A stretch of 64,000 nt of DNA from Mycoplasmatales bacterium. GTDB lineage: Bacteria > Bacillota_I > Bacilli_A > Mycoplasmatales > Metamycoplasmataceae. The translations under genes were made by a program, and so were the position numbers. The notes below the pieces were generated by a model, which saw only the letters and a list, made by a program, of their open reading frames with translations, was not told the DNA's origin and did not search any database. Location of the stretch: positions 1 to 64,000 of the forward strand of contig JABSQT010000002.1 in the NCBI GenBank assembly GCA_013215715.1, in the 5' to 3' direction. Positions 30,416 to 43,684 of this stretch are shown piece after piece; within the stretch, counting starts at the first letter, position 1; every line of letters begins with the position of its first letter.

Positions 30416-31053
30416 TAAAATAGCTCTCTTTCGATATCAGCAAATATGTCATCTGGTTTCTTATCTGCATTAAATTTTACCAAAATTCCTTGTTTTTTAT
30501 AAAAATCAATTAAAACTTTTGTTTGATTTTTATAAACTTCAAGACGTTTTTGAATTGCTTCAGGCATGTCATCTGCTCTTTGAATTAATGTTTCACCATC
30601 ATTATCACAGATGTTTTCTTGTCTTGGTTTTTTATATTTAATGTGGTAGTTTTGTTTACATGTTTGACAAGCTCTTCTTCCACTTAGTCTTTCAACAATA
30701 ACCTCTGTTGGTGCATCTAATAAGATGGCTTTTTGAGGTTGTAAATCTTCTTTAATAAGAAATTCTGCTTGATTTATTGTTCTTGGGTATCCATCTAAAA
30801 GAAAACCTGATTCTTGAATTTCTTTAGATTCAAGAACACCCTTAACTATTTCATTTGTGATTTCGTCAGGGACATATTCACCTTTTGATGTGATATCAAT
30901 AACTTTAAGGCCTAATTCTGTTTTATTTTTAATTTCAGCTCTAAAAATATCACCTGTAGAAATGTGTTTGATTCCTTTAGTTTCAGATAATTTTGAAGCT
31001 AAAGTACCTTTTCCTACACCTGGAGGCCCTAAAAATATAAATTTGTTTATCAT
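30415..31053 (-). CDS. adk: Adenylate kinase
   Basis: A 212-residue enzyme equilibrating ATP, ADP and AMP. P-loop GPPGVGKGT, AMP site STGDIFR, hinge GYPRT and a LID with a zinc site (CQTC, then CDND, so three Cys and one Asp). Start overlaps the end of secY by 4 bases. Confidence 0.97.
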   Translation of the reverse strand: MINKFIFLGPPGVGKGTLASKLSETKGIKHISTGDIFRAEIKNKTELGLKVIDITSKGEYVPDEITNEIVKGVLESKEIQESGFLLDGYPRTINQAEFLIKEDLQPQKAILLDAPTEVIVERLSGRRACQTCKQNYHIKYKKPRQENICDNDGETLIQRADDMPEAIQKRLEVYKNQTKVLIDFYKKQGILVKFNADKKPDDIFADIERELF

Positions 31054-32468
31054 AGCAACCCTCCTGTAGAGTTATCTTCTTTTTTAACACCTTTTTTAAC
31101 TTTTGATGGTGTTTTATTATTTTGTATTTTTGTAATTTTTCCAGATTTACCTCTGGTTTTAATTTGATTTAGTGTTTCAATAGATACTGATACTAAAATA
31201 ATTAATGACGTACCACTAAATGTGATGTTCCTATCCATGCCAAGTATCTGTTCTATATAAGAAGAAGCAGATATAACAGCAAGGAATAAAGCTGAAAATA
31301 CAGCCAATCTTAATAATACTTTTGTTATATAAATTTCAGTTTCTTCTCCAGGTCTAACCCCAGGGATAAATGTTCCATTTTTAGAAAAGTTTTCTGCAAC
31401 TTTTGAAGGAGCAAAAATTAAGATAGACATGATTAAAGTAAAAACCATAATTACTGCAATGTATAGTGATAAACCAATTGGATCTGTAAAACGCATATTA
31501 TGTTCAATTCAGAATCTTGATTCTGAATATCTCGGTAACAATTGTGCTACTTGTAAAGGTATAACAACTATCAACGCTGCAAACATAACAGGCATAACTC
31601 CAGCAGTATTAACTTTAATAGGTAATCTAGACATTCTATTTTTATCCTGAGTTAACCCTCTACCAGTCTGTTGCAATGGTATATGACGTTCAGATTTGTA
31701 AATGTAAGCTATGATGAATACAAGCACTAAGAAAAGTGAAATATATCCTACAAAGTTAACAATACCCACAAATGTACTTGCTCCACCATTAGATGAAACG
31801 AAAAAGTCATATGCTAATTTAAATTTTGAAGGTAGACCTACAGCTACACCCGAAAATATAATTAATGAAGTACCATTACCAACACCTTTTTGTGTGATTT
31901 GTTCACCCAAAAACAATGTAAACATTGAACCAGCTAATAATATAGTTGGAATTCCAAAATAAATAAATCATGGTTTATTTAACTCCGGAATTATTGTTAA
32001 AAACCCTTGAGATTCAAATGATTTTGCTATAGTAATAGCTTGAAAAATTCCGAATATAAGTGTTAATCACCTAGTTATTATATTTATTTTCCTTCTACCA
32101 GCTGCTCCAGAATTAGCTAACCGATGTATTGGAGGGAAAAATTCCGACTGTAATATAGTCATCAAAATAGAAGCTGTAATATATGGAGAAATTCCCAATG
32201 CTACGATTGAGAATCTCTTTATTGCGCCACCACCCATCATATCCATCAACCCTAAAAATGAAGATGGATCAGTTGCAGCGTTTGTATTGAAAGCTTTAAT
32301 ACCAGGCACAGTAATAGTGGCTGCTATTCTAAAGATTAATAATAGTAATAGCGTATACAAAATCTTAGTAAGCAATTGCTTATTTCTAAAAAAGTTTTTA
32401 GTTTTGCTTTTTGAGTTACGAATAAAGGCAGTTAAACCCCTTCACATATTTAAGATTTTGTTACGCAT
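31050..32468 (-). CDS. secY: Preprotein translocase subunit SecY
   Basis: A 472-residue channel protein with ten transmembrane segments. Family blocks are IFRIAATITVPGI near the plug, GISPYITASILMTI, and SERHIPLQQTGRG in the cytosolic loop. The C-terminus has a Lys-rich extension of about 40 residues. TGA-Trp codons join the pieces. Standard spc position between rplO and adk. Confidence 0.97.
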
Positions 32469-32471
32469 CTA

Positions 32472-32915
32472 TTATTTCACCTCTACTTTTCCTCCAGCTG
32501 CTTCAATCGCTGCCTTAGCAGAAGCTGAAATAGCTTGAACTTGAATTGTAAGTGCTTTAGTAATTTTTCCATTACCAAGTACTTTAACTGGCATAATTTT
32601 TCTTCTAGTAATTCTTTTTTCTAAAAGAATTTCTTTTGTTACAACATCATTTGCATTAAATGCTTTTTCTAATGTTGATAAATTAACTGTTTCATATTCA
32701 ACATGATTCACATTAGTGAAACCACGTTTAGGTAAACGTCTGAATCATGGGTTTTGTCCACCTTCAAATCCTGGACGAACTCCTCCACCTGATCTTTTAT
32801 TTTGTCCGTTTTCACCACGACCAGCAGTTTTACCTTTACCAGCTGCGTGTCCACGTCCTTTTCTAGTTTTTAGTTTTCTTGATCCTTCTGTTGATTTTAA
32901 TTCGTGTAATTTCAT
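32472..32915 (-). CDS. rplO: 50S ribosomal protein L15
   Basis: L15, 147 residues, with the N-terminal Gly/Arg-rich tail ([27 protein letters not shown]). It follows rpsE directly; rpmD (L30), which lies here in many bacteria, is absent, as in other mollicutes. Confidence 0.97.
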
Positions 32916-32924
32916 AAAAATCTC

Positions 32925-33572
32925 CTATCCTGTTATATCAGAAACTTTAACGTCTCTTAATTTTGCGATTTCTTCAACTGTTCTTAAATTTTTAAGAGCG
33001 TCAATTGTTGCTTTAACTGAGTTAGTTTTAGATCTTGAACCAAGTGATTTTGTATAGATATCTGTATATCCTGCAAGCTCAACAACTGTACGAATAGCAC
33101 CTGAAGCGATGATTCCCTTACCTTTTGGAGCTGATTTAACTAGAACTTTTGATGCTAAGAATGTACCTGTTTGTTCGTGTGGTACTGTTCTTTTATCAAT
33201 AATTGGTGCAACAATCATGTTGTTACGTGCGTCTTTAATAGCTTTTCTGATTGCATCAGGAACTTCATTTGCTTTTCCTCAACCTCAACCAACTTTACCT
33301 TTTTTATTACCAACAACAACTAGTGCTGAGAATGAGAATCTACGCCCACCTTTAACAACTGTTGTAACCCTTGCGATATTAACAACTTTTTCTTCAAACT
33401 CTGTTTGTCTTCGGTTGTTAAATCTTCTACGTCCGTTTCCTCTTTGTGGTCTACGTCCATTATTATTTCTTGCGTTAGAAGCGTTTCTTGCACCATTAGC
33501 GGGAGCTTTTGGAGCTTCAACTGGTTTAGTTGCTACTACTTCTACTGTTTTTGTTTCTGTGTTTTCTGCCAT
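32925..33572 (-). CDS. rpsE: 30S ribosomal protein S5
   Basis: S5, 215 residues, with an added N-terminal Ala/Asn/Arg-rich extension of about 55 residues before the core ([21 protein letters not shown]). Two TGA-Trp codons in the sequence GKVGWGWGKANEVP give a clear example of the code change. Confidence 0.97.
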
Positions 33573-33919
33573 TAGAATTTCACTCCTTCATTTCTGATTG
33601 CGTCTGCTAGCGCTTGTATTCTACCGTGATATACATAACCTGAACGATCAAATACCACTTTTTCTAATTTAAGAGCTGCAACTTTTTTACCAAAGTCTGC
33701 TCCAACTGTTTTAGCAGCTTCAATATTTCCACCTTTTTCTAATTTAAGTGTAAGTGATGAAGTAACTGCTAATGTTTTACCTTGAGCATCATCGATTAAT
33801 TGAACTTCAATGTTCTTTAAAGATTTGAAGACAACTATTCTTGGTGATGTAGCTGCTAATTTATTTTTAATACGTAAATGTTTTCTTTTACGAGATTCAT
33901 TTCTTGATAATTTTGCCAT
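33572..33919 (-). CDS. rplR: 50S ribosomal protein L18
   Basis: L18, 115 residues, 5S rRNA-binding, with the C-terminal block [20 protein letters not shown]. Stop and the rpsE ATG share a base. Confidence 0.97.
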   Translation of the reverse strand: MAKLSRNESRKRKHLRIKNKLAATSPRIVVFKSLKNIEVQLIDDAQGKTLAVTSSLTLKLEKGGNIEAAKTVGADFGKKVAALKLEKVVFDRSGYVYHGRIQALADAIRNEGVKF

Positions 33920-33921
33920 TA

Positions 33922-34461
33922 CTATTTACCTGCTGCCTTTCCTTCTTTTCTTCTAATGATTTCATCTTTGTACATAATTCCTTTACCTGAATATGGGTTT
34001 GGTCTTCTTATGTCTCTGATGATTGCTGCTAATTGCCCGACTTTTTCTTTTTCAATACCTGAAATTGATACTTCAGTTTGTTTTGTAACTTCAACTTCTA
34101 CACCATCAGGTACTGGAATTGTGTGTGGGTGTGAGTAACCAGCATTAACTACTAGTTCTTTTCCTTGAAGTGCAGCTTTATAACCAACACCTTTAATGAT
34201 TAACTCTTTTTTAAACCCTTTTGATACACCAATAATCATATTATTGATTAAGGCGTTTGTTGTACCGTGTAATTGTTTTGTATGTTTATTTTCATTTGCA
34301 CGAACTGTTGTTACTTGTCCTTCTTTAATTTCAATTGCGATTAATGGTGAAAATTCACGAGTAATTGTTCCTTTTGCACCTTTTACTTCTACTGTTGTTC
34401 CGTTTACGATTACTTCAACACCTTCAGCGATGTTGATAACTCTATTACCTACTCTTGACAT
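33922..34461 (-). CDS. rplF: 50S ribosomal protein L6
   Basis: L6, 179 residues, two repeated alpha/beta domains, with the ending RRPNPYSGKGIMYKDEIIRRKEGKAAGK (family signature RxPEPYKGKGI-like). Confidence 0.97.
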   Translation of the reverse strand: MSRVGNRVINIAEGVEVIVNGTTVEVKGAKGTITREFSPLIAIEIKEGQVTTVRANENKHTKQLHGTTNALINNMIIGVSKGFKKELIIKGVGYKAALQGKELVVNAGYSHPHTIPVPDGVEVEVTKQTEVSISGIEKEKVGQLAAIIRDIRRPNPYSGKGIMYKDEIIRRKEGKAAGK

Positions 34462-34464
34462 AGA

Positions 34465-34863
34465 CTATCACACATAAGCTAATACTTCGCCACCAACGTT
34501 GGCTTTTCTTGCTTCCCTATCTGTAATGATTCCATTTGAAGTAGAAATAATTGCTGTACCAAATCCTGAAAGAACTTTTGGTAAGTCTTCAGCACCAGCG
34601 TAAACACGTAAACCAGGTTTAGAAATTCTCTTAACCCCTGTAATCGCTCTTTGAGCACCTTTATATTTAAGTGCAATTGTTATTTTTTTATCTTTGCCTT
34701 CGCCCGCTACTGAGAATCCTGAGATGAAACCTTCTGATTTTAGGATAACAGCAATGTTTTCCTTAACTTTTGAATGTGGCATAGCTACATCTTTATGTTT
34801 TCTTTGGTTTGCATTCTTAATTCTAACAAGCATATCTGCAATTGGATCTGTAATAATTCCCAT
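34465..34863 (-). CDS. rpsH: 30S ribosomal protein S8
   Basis: S8, 132 residues. The C-terminal signature is GGEVLAYVW, where the final Trp is encoded by TGA 34468-34470 before TAG. It includes [15 protein letters not shown]8 represses the spc operon in E. coli by binding near rplE; not tested here. Confidence 0.97.
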
Positions 34864-34864
34864 A

Positions 34865-35050
34865 TTATCAACTCGCCTTTCTTACACCAGGTATTTTACC
34901 TTCGTGCGCTAATTTTCTAAAGCAAACACGACACACCTTGAATTTTCTAATTACTGAACGTGGACGTCCACATAATTCACATCTTGTATATTCTCTAGTA
35001 GAGAATTTAGCTGATTTCTTTTGTTTTTCTTTTAATGATTTTTTTGCCAT
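34865..35050 (-). CDS. rpsN: 30S ribosomal protein S14, type Z
   Basis: S14, 61 residues, the short zinc-binding form with CELC and CRVC. The last residue is a TGA-encoded Trp before TAA. Confidence 0.97.
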
Positions 35051-35060
35051 AATTCTCTCC

Positions 35061-35609
35061 TTATTTTGTTGCCTTAACGAAAGGCATTCCTAGTAATTTT
35101 AACAGTTCTTTTGCTTCTTCATCTGTTTTAGCTGAAGTAACAATAATAATATCCATACCTCTTACTTTTCTAATTTTATCAAAGTCAATTTCTGGAAAAA
35201 TGATTTGTTCTTTGATTCCTAGAGAGAAGTTCCCTCTACCATCAAAAGCTTTATCATTAACACCCCTAAAGTCTCTAATACGAGGAATCGCAACTGAAAT
35301 TAGTTTGTTTAGGAATTCTCACATACGATCTCTACGTAATGTAACTTTCCCTCCCATAGCCATTCCTTCTCTTAATTTGAATGATGCATTTGATTTTTTA
35401 GCAATAGTTGCTAATGGTTTTTGACCAGTAATAGCTTCTAATTCTTTTAAAACTTCTTCAATAGCTTTTGAGTTAGAAACTTCATTACCAGCTGTTTGGT
35501 TGATTACGATTTTTTCGATTTTTGGAAGTTGCATTGATGATTTGTAATTGAATTTTTCTTGAAGTGCTTTCACAACTTCGTTATTATATTTTTCTTTTAA
35601 TGTTGTCAT
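35061..35609 (-). CDS. rplE: 50S ribosomal protein L5
   Basis: L5, 182 residues, binding 5S rRNA and contacting P-site tRNA. The blocks [23 protein letters not shown] and [16 protein letters not shown] are typical; a TGA-Trp follows RRDRM. Confidence 0.97.
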
Positions 35610-35621
35610 AATTGCTCCTTA

Positions 35622-35936
35622 TTAAATTGCTTTCCCTGTTTTTTTAGCAATTCTTGTTTTCTTACTATCTTTAATTTCGTATCCAACTCTTGAATTTGCT
35701 GCTTTATCTTTACCAGCTTTAACATAAATCGCAACATTTGAAATATGAATTGGTGCTTCCATTTCTTGGATACCACCATCTGGGTTTGTTTGTGAAGGTT
35801 TTACGTGTTTTTTAACTATATTTATTTTATCTACAGTAATTCTTTGTGTTTTTGGATTAACTGATAGAACTCTACCTGTTTTACCTTTTTCTGAACCTGC
35901 GATTACTATAACTTCATCATTTTTTCTTATTTTCAT
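35622..35936 (-). CDS. rplX: 50S ribosomal protein L24
   Basis: L24, 104 residues, KOW motif at the N-terminus (VIVIAGSEKGKTGRVL), an early assembly initiator of the 50S subunit. Confidence 0.97.
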   Translation of the reverse strand: MKIRKNDEVIVIAGSEKGKTGRVLSVNPKTQRITVDKINIVKKHVKPSQTNPDGGIQEMEAPIHISNVAIYVKAGKDKAANSRVGYEIKDSKKTRIAKKTGKAI

Positions 35937-35945
35937 AACGACTCC

Positions 35946-36314
35946 TTAAATAACCTCTGGTGCTAGAGATACAATTTTCATATATCCTGCATCACGCAGT
36001 TCCCTTGCTACTGGTCCAAATACACGTGTACCTTTTGGTTGTTTATTATCATTAATAATAACTACTGCGTTATCATCAAATTTAATATGTGATCCGTCCT
36101 TACGCTTCACTCCGTATGTTGAACGAACAATAACGGCACGTACCACTGCTCCAGCTTTAACAGAACCATTTGGTGTTGCTTTTTTAACTGAACATACTAC
36201 TACGTCTCCGATGTTAGATGTTTTCACTACTGAACCACCTAAGTTTCTAATAATACCTACTTCTTTTGCTCCAGAATTATCAGCAACGTTAGCTCTCGAC
36301 ATTTCTTGTAACAT
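35946..36314 (-). CDS. rplN: 50S ribosomal protein L14
   Basis: L14, 122 residues, with [11 protein letters not shown] near the N-terminus and the C-terminal [23 protein letters not shown]. Confidence 0.98.
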   Translation of the reverse strand: MLQEMSRANVADNSGAKEVGIIRNLGGSVVKTSNIGDVVVCSVKKATPNGSVKAGAVVRAVIVRSTYGVKRKDGSHIKFDDNAVVIINDNKQPKGTRVFGPVARELRDAGYMKIVSLAPEVI

Positions 36315-36580
36315 TACTTACCTTCTTTCTTAGCTTCTAGTATTTCTACTAGTCTAAATCTTTTAGTTTTTGACATTGGTCTACATTCGTCGATTCTTAC
36401 AAAGTCACCCATAGATGCTTCAATACCTTCAACGTGCACTTGATATCTTTTAGTTGATTTAAAACGCTTAGCGTAAAGTGGGTGTTTTTTATATGTTTCA
36501 ACAGCTACAACAACTGTTTTTTCATTTTTAGTTGAAACAACAAAACCATTTAATGATTTACGTGATGTTTGTCTTTCCAT
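36314..36580 (-). CDS. rpsQ: 30S ribosomal protein S17
   Basis: S17, 88 residues, OB fold, with [15 protein letters not shown] and [14 protein letters not shown]. Single-base overlaps on both sides. Confidence 0.97.
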   Translation of the reverse strand: MERQTSRKSLNGFVVSTKNEKTVVVAVETYKKHPLYAKRFKSTKRYQVHVEGIEASMGDFVRIDECRPMSKTKRFRLVEILEAKKEGK

Positions 36581-36786
36581 TATTTACCTTCCTTTACTTC
36601 TGCTTTTTTAGCGTTGATAGCCGTAAACGCTCTAGCTACATCTTTTTTAACAAGATTAATTTTGTTGGTTTGGTCTAATTGACCTGTAGAGTTTTTGAAT
36701 CTAAGCATAAATAGTTCTGCTTTTAGGTCTTCAATTAATGTTTGAAGCTCTTCGATTGATTTTGAATTTAATTCTTTCATTAACAT
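36580..36786 (-). CDS. rpmC: 50S ribosomal protein L29
   Basis: L29, 68 residues, two-helix protein near the exit tunnel ([17 protein letters not shown]). ATG 36786 overlaps the rplP stop; ATG 36780 two codons in is an equally usable start. Confidence 0.95.
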   Translation of the reverse strand: MLMKELNSKSIEELQTLIEDLKAELFMLRFKNSTGQLDQTNKINLVKKDVARAFTAINAKKAEVKEGK

Positions 36787-37199
36787 TATTTGGCCTCCTT
36801 AGCTACTATTTTACATTTAACTGGTAATTTATGCATACCTAGTCTTAATGCTTCTCTTGCGATTTCTTCTGATACACCATTTACTTCAAACATAATTGTT
36901 TGTTCTTTAACAACTGCTACTCATTTATCTGGTGAACCTTTACCTTTACCCATACGCACTCCGATAGGTTTAGCTGTTTTTGATAAGTGAGGGAATATTC
37001 TAATGAATACTTGCCCTTCACGACCCATAGCACGAGTGATAGCAATACGTGCAGCTTCGATTTGACGATTTGTAATTCAATTCGAAGTTACAGCTTGTAA
37101 TCCAAAGTCACCAAAGGCAACTGTTTTACCTCTTTTTGCAACACCTTCATGTGAAATTCTAAAAGGTCTTCTATATTTTGTTCTTTTAGGTTGTAACAT
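36786..37199 (-). CDS. rplP: 50S ribosomal protein L16
   Basis: L16, 137 residues, near the A site and L7/L12 base. Signature [15 protein letters not shown], with a TGA-Trp, and [18 protein letters not shown]. Confidence 0.97.
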
Positions 37200-37849
37200 T
37201 ATTTACTTCCTTCCAGGATTTCTCCTAGTGAAACTCATACTTTAACACCGATTGCACCATATGTTGTACGTGCAGTTGCTTGAGCATAATCCACATCTTG
37301 TCTTAATGTATGCAGAGCCATAATTCCTTCTTGGTAACCTTCTGCTCTAGCCATATCAGCACCATTTAAACGTCCTGATACTTGTGTTTTAATCCCTTTA
37401 GCTCCAGCCATTAGACATGATCTCATAGCCATTTTTTGTGCTGCACGGAAAGAACCACGATTTTCTAATTTAATAGCAATTTCTTCTGCTAATAATCTAG
37501 CATTTAATTCTGGTTTTTGAATTGTAACAACTTTAATATTTAGTTTTAGTTGTCTATTTCTTGTGTGTTTTTTAATATCATTAGTGAATTTTTCAAGGTT
37601 TGATCCATTTTCACCTAATAGTACACCTGGTTTAGCAGTATGTAATGTTAATGTTACATCTTCTGATTGTGTACGTGTAATTTCAACTTTACCAATTTGA
37701 TAAGTTCTTACGAATTTTTCAACATATTGTCTGATTTTTTGATCTTCTAACAGGTATCCTGCGAAATCTGCTTTATCAGCATATCAAGTCGATTCGTGTT
37801 TTTTAGTGATTCCATAACGGAATCCATTTGGATTAACTTTTTGTCCCAT
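37199..37849 (-). CDS. rpsC: 30S ribosomal protein S3
   Basis: S3, 216 residues, with an N-terminal block [14 protein letters not shown], a KH domain ([14 protein letters not shown]) and a C-terminal block ([14 protein letters not shown]). The KH loop reads GENG rather than the usual GxxG with basic residues. It forms part of the mRNA entry site. Confidence 0.97.
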
Positions 37850-37857
37850 GATGCCTC

Positions 37858-38193
37858 CTATTTCTCTTCCACTGTCACAGCTAAGTGTGAAGTTCTTTTT
37901 AAGATAGAGTAAGCTCTACCTTGTGATCTTGGTTGAAATCTTTTTAATGTTGGTCCTTCGTTAACTGTAACTTCAGTTACAACTAATTTTTCAGCATTCA
38001 TTCCGTGATTATTTACGGCATTTGCGATAGCTGAATTAAGTAGTTTTAAAAATAAAACTGTTGACTTCTTATTTGTATTATTTAAAATAGCGATTGCTTC
38101 TGATACATGTTTGTGTCTGAATAAATCAGCTACCAATCTTGCTTTTCTTGGTGAGACTCTTTGTAATTTAACTGATGCTGTTGCTTTTGCCAT
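37858..38193 (-). CDS. rplV: 50S ribosomal protein L22
   Basis: L22, 111 residues; its beta hairpin lines the exit tunnel ([19 protein letters not shown]). Starts with the typical basic [13 protein letters not shown] block. Confidence 0.97.
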   Translation of the reverse strand: MAKATASVKLQRVSPRKARLVADLFRHKHVSEAIAILNNTNKKSTVLFLKLLNSAIANAVNNHGMNAEKLVVTEVTVNEGPTLKRFQPRSQGRAYSILKRTSHLAVTVEEK

Positions 38194-38468
38194 TATTTTT
38201 TACCTTTGTCTTTCCCGTGCCCTGTATATGTTCTTGTTGGCGCGAATTCTCCAAGTTTATGTCCTACCATGTCTTCTGTTACAAATACATCAAGGAAGTC
38301 TTTACCATTGTGAACTTGAAAATTAAGTCCAACAAAGTTAGGATAGATTGTTGATCTTCTTGATCAAGTTTTAATTGGTTTTTTAGGAGCACCGTTTTCA
38401 ACGATTGCTACAACTTTTTTCATTAAATGTTCATCAATGAAAGCACCTTTTTTAAGTGATCTAGCCAT
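38193..38468 (-). CDS. rpsS: 30S ribosomal protein S19
   Basis: S19, 91 residues, with [13 protein letters not shown] and [24 protein letters not shown]-Trp lies in IKTWSRRSTI. Confidence 0.98.
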
Positions 38469-39313
38469 TATTTACTCCCCTTTCTTCTTCTTATAATTAA
38501 TCTTGTAGAAGCTTTCTTCTTATCTCTTGTTTTAACTCCAAGAGCTTTTTTACCTCAAGGTGTCATTGGGGCTTTTCTACCAATAGGTTGTTTACCCTCA
38601 CCACCACCATGCGGGTGATCTACGGGGTTCATTACAGAACCACGAACTGTAGGTCTAATACCTCTATGTCTATTACGACCAGCTTTACCTCAGTTTACTA
38701 ATGAATGTTCTTCGTTTCCAACAACACCAATAGTAGCTTTACATGTAGCTAGAATACGTCTAACTTCACCTGATTTAAGTCTAACGATAACATATTTACC
38801 ATCATCATCTTTACCTAGGATTTGTACTGATGTACCAGCTGATCTAGCTATTTGCCCACCATGTCCTGGGTGCATTTCTACGTTGTGAACTGTTGTACCT
38901 TCTGGAATTGATTTTAATGGAAGTGCATTACCAACTTTAATGTCAGCTTTTTCACCTGAAACAATTTCTTGTCCTAATTCAATACCTTTTGGTGACAGAA
39001 TATATCTTTTTTCTCCATCTTTATATACAACTAATGAAATATTTGCTGATCTATTTGGATCATATTCAATAGTTGTAACTACGGCTGGAATACCGTCTTT
39101 ATTTCTTTTAAAGTCTATAATTCTATATTTACGCTTTACTCCTGAACCCTTGTGTCTAACTGTAATAGAACCTGAGTTGTTACGACCAGCGTGAGACTTT
39201 AATGGTGCCATCAATGATTTTTCCGGCGCATGACCTGATAGATTTTTTTTGTAATCTAGAGATGTCATATGACGTCTACCATTGGTAGTGGCTTTATATT
39301 TTTTAATTGCCAT
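38468..39313 (-). CDS. rplB: 50S ribosomal protein L2
   Basis: L2, 281 residues, required for subunit joining and peptidyl transfer. I set the start at [15 protein letters not shown] (39313) after an AAGGAG site; a longer frame to 39358 adds 15 unconserved residues. The C-terminal [14 protein letters not shown] and a TGA-Trp at [12 protein letters not shown] are typical. Confidence 0.98.
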
Positions 39314-39361
39314 GTTTTTCTCCTTTGTTTGAAAATGTTTGCGGTTGTTTTCTTTCAAACA

Positions 39362-39787
39362 CTATTTTTCCGCGTTAACTGGTTTTGCTTCTTTTGCTTC
39401 TTTTGCTTCTGCTTTAGCTTTAATTTTTGCTGCAGCTTTTAATTCAGCTTCTGAAGGTTCATTATTTTTAACTTTTTTTGCCACTTTTGGAGCTTCTTGA
39501 ACTGGAGCTTCCTCTGGGAAAATATTAATTTGACCTTCTTTTAATGTAATAACTGCTCTTTTATATGCAGTTGTGAACCCTGCAAATCTTCCAAGTTTGG
39601 TAGCTTTTTTAGCTACATTAGCAATATTAACTTTCGCTACTTTAACCCCAAAAATAAATTCAACTGTTTTCTTAACTTCAGCTTTATTAGTTCTTCTGTC
39701 TACAGCAAATGTATAAACACCTTGACCCATTAATGCATATGATTTCTCTGTAAGAATTGGGTATTTTATAACTTCATTTCTATTCAT
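39362..39787 (-). CDS. rplW: 50S ribosomal protein L23 with Ala/Lys-rich tail
   Basis: L23, 141 residues; the core of about 95 residues sits at the exit tunnel and binds trigger factor and SRP. The last 45 residues are an Ala/Lys/Glu-rich low-complexity tail, longer than in most bacteria. Overlaps rplD by one base. Confidence 0.96.
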   Translation of the reverse strand: MNRNEVIKYPILTEKSYALMGQGVYTFAVDRRTNKAEVKKTVEFIFGVKVAKVNIANVAKKATKLGRFAGFTTAYKRAVITLKEGQINIFPEEAPVQEAPKVAKKVKNNEPSEAELKAAAKIKAKAEAKEAKEAKPVNAEK

Positions 39788-40404
39788 TATTTAATCACCT
39801 CCACCAATCTATCAATGTGCGCTTGTGATAATACAATAACATCTGCATTTACCACTTTTTCAACTGAGATTGAATTAATTTTAACTGTATCTACGTTAGG
39901 GATATTCGATGCTGATTTGAATACTGTTTCACATTCAGTAACAATCAACACTTTTCTTTGTCCTTTTGTTAATTTTAAAGTTTTAATAAATTTAACCATT
40001 TCTTTTGTCGAGATAGTTTCCATTTTAACTTCTTGAACTTTAATTGCTTTAGCTTTAGCTTTTAATGTTAATGCTGATGCAAGTGCAAGTTTTCTAACTT
40101 TTTTATTTAATGCTAATGAGTAGTTTCTTTCAGTTTTAGGACCGAACGCTCTTCCACCACCAACTCAAATAGGTGATCTTCTTGAACCAGCTCTAGCTCT
40201 ACCTGTTCCTTTTTGTGCTCAAGGTTTAATTCCTGAACCAGATACTTCACCTCTATTTTTAACTTTATGAGTACCTTGTCTTTTTGATGCTCTATCAGAC
40301 ATAATTGTGTCAAATATAGCTTGTGAGTTAACTTTAACCCCAAATACTTCTTTTGGAAGTGTTGATGCAGACTTAGCTGCTGTTGTTGTTTGAACTTCTG
40401 CCAT
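39787..40404 (-). CDS. rplD: 50S ribosomal protein L4
   Basis: L4, 205 residues, with an Ala/Thr-rich start, the tunnel loop region ([30 protein letters not shown], in part) and a Rossmann-like core. Two TGA-Trp codons. L4 is the autoregulator of the S10 operon in many bacteria. Confidence 0.97.
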
Positions 40405-41111
40405 TATGCATCTCCTTTAACTTCTTTAGTTTCTTCTTTAGCTGGTGCTAAGTTAACTAAATTAATAGCTTCTCTATTTGGAAGTTGTTTTACAGCTTGT
40501 TTAATAATAACAAATGATTTTTTAGGCCCTGGGATTGATCCTTTTACTAATAAAACATTATTTTCTAAATCTACTGATACAACTTCAAGGTTTTGAATTG
40601 TTGAAGTAACATGTCCAAATTGTCCAGGCATTGTCATACCCTTAACAACTTTGTTACCTGCAATATCACCAAGTGAACCAGTTTGTCTTTGGGGTTGAGA
40701 TCCACCACCACCACCATGTGATTTTGGACCAATCGCTTGATTATGTCTTTTGATAGCCCCTGAAAAACCGTGTCCTTTTGATGTTCCTTGAACATCTACA
40801 AGCTCTCCTGGTGTAAAGATTGAGGCATCAATGGTAGCTCCTAATTCAAAGCCTTCCATTCCTCTAATCTCTTTAACGAAGCGCTTAGGTGTTGTGTTTG
40901 CTTTTTTGAAGTGTCCAGTTTCCGGTTTATTTTGCCTAGAAGCTTTCTTATCTTCAAGTCCTAGTTGAAGTGCTGTATATCCATCGTGTTCTTCAGTAAG
41001 AACTTTTGATACAACATTAGGTTTAACTTCAATTACTGTAACTGGAATTAATTTTCCATGATCTGAGTAAAGTTGAGTCATTCCTACTTTACGTCCTAAG
41101 ATTCCTTTCAT
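40404..41111 (-). CDS. rplC: 50S ribosomal protein L3
   Basis: L3, 235 residues, with the conserved GKVGMTQ-like start ([11 protein letters not shown]), the loop [15 protein letters not shown] and [15 protein letters not shown] near the peptidyl transferase centre. Confidence 0.98.
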   Translation of the reverse strand: MKGILGRKVGMTQLYSDHGKLIPVTVIEVKPNVVSKVLTEEHDGYTALQLGLEDKKASRQNKPETGHFKKANTTPKRFVKEIRGMEGFELGATIDASIFTPGELVDVQGTSKGHGFSGAIKRHNQAIGPKSHGGGGGSQPQRQTGSLGDIAGNKVVKGMTMPGQFGHVTSTIQNLEVVSVDLENNVLLVKGSIPGPKKSFVIIKQAVKQLPNREAINLVNLAPAKEETKEVKGDA

Positions 41112-41199
41112 ATAATTCTCCTTTTATTGATTCTATTTTTAATCTTATATTATTTAGCAGTTTGAGTTCTTACTAAGGAAACAATGATATATTCTGCAA

Positions 41200-41505
41200 C
41201 TATTTATTTATAACTTCGACTTTAACACCTGAAGGTAAGTTAAGTCTTTGTAGTTTATCCATTAACTCTGCAGATACTTCTGCAAGTTTAATAAGTCTTT
41301 TGTTAGTTCTAATTTCGAATTGTTCACGTGATTTTTTATTAACGTGTACAGATTTTAAAACTGTAAATACTTCCCTTTTTGTTGGAAGTGGAACTGGTCC
41401 TGAGACTTTAGCTCCCGCTGCTTTAGCTGTTTCTACTATTTTAAGTGCTGCTGCATCCACTAGTGATGCTTCAAATGCTTTAACTTTGATTGTAACTTTT
41501 GCCAT
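41200..41505 (-). CDS. rpsJ: 30S ribosomal protein S10
   Basis: S10 (NusE), 101 residues, first gene of the S10 operon and partner of NusB in antitermination. Signature GPVPLPTKREVFTVLKSVHVNKKSREQFE (in part). It starts after AGGAGG. An 88-base spacer separates it from rplC. Confidence 0.98.
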   Translation of the reverse strand: MAKVTIKVKAFEASLVDAAALKIVETAKAAGAKVSGPVPLPTKREVFTVLKSVHVNKKSREQFEIRTNKRLIKLAEVSAELMDKLQRLNLPSGVKVEVINK

Positions 41506-41612
41506 GTTGTCCTCCTTTTGTTCTTTTGAACGACCTCCAGAATAAATACCCGATATACACGAACAACTAATTTTGGTGTATCGGCAACCTTATCTATCAT
41601 TGGTCTAGTTGC
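41506..41612 (-). promoter_or_regulatory. Leader of the S10 operon
   Basis: About 107 bases with two tandem hairpins: GCAAC...GTTGC near the 5' end and CCGATACAC...GTGTATATCGG at 41550-41584. Position matches the S10 leaders through which L4 regulates the operon elsewhere; specificity is unproven. Confidence 0.5.
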
Positions 41613-41618
41613 TAAATA

Positions 41619-41646
41619 ATTATACACATAAATCATTAATAGTCAA
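41619..41646 (-). promoter_or_regulatory. Promoter of the S10-spc-alpha block
   Basis: TTGACT, a 16-base spacer and TATAAT on the minus strand: the best sigma-70-type promoter in the window, placed ahead of 29 consecutive genes. Confidence 0.85.
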
Positions 41647-41686
41647 GAAAAAAGTTTAAGGATAATTAAAACTATAGTTATAAAAG

Positions 41687-41715
41687 AAAAATAATGCACT
41701 TTTTGCATTATTTTA
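41687..41715 (-). terminator. Terminator of parE
   Basis: AATAATGCA pairs with TGCATTATT, with T-rich 3' flank. Confidence 0.85.
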
Positions 41716-41717
41716 TT

Positions 41718-43679
<1,962 letters not shown>

Positions 43680-43684
43680 TCACT

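Noticed and set aside
33109-33597. Long plus-strand frame opposite rpsE
   Set aside because: It mirrors the conserved S5 gene on the other strand; its composition is the shadow of Arg/Gly-rich codons.
39314-39358. Longer start for L2 adding 15 residues
   Set aside because: The extra residues are not conserved, and a good AAGGAG site precedes the ATG at 39313.
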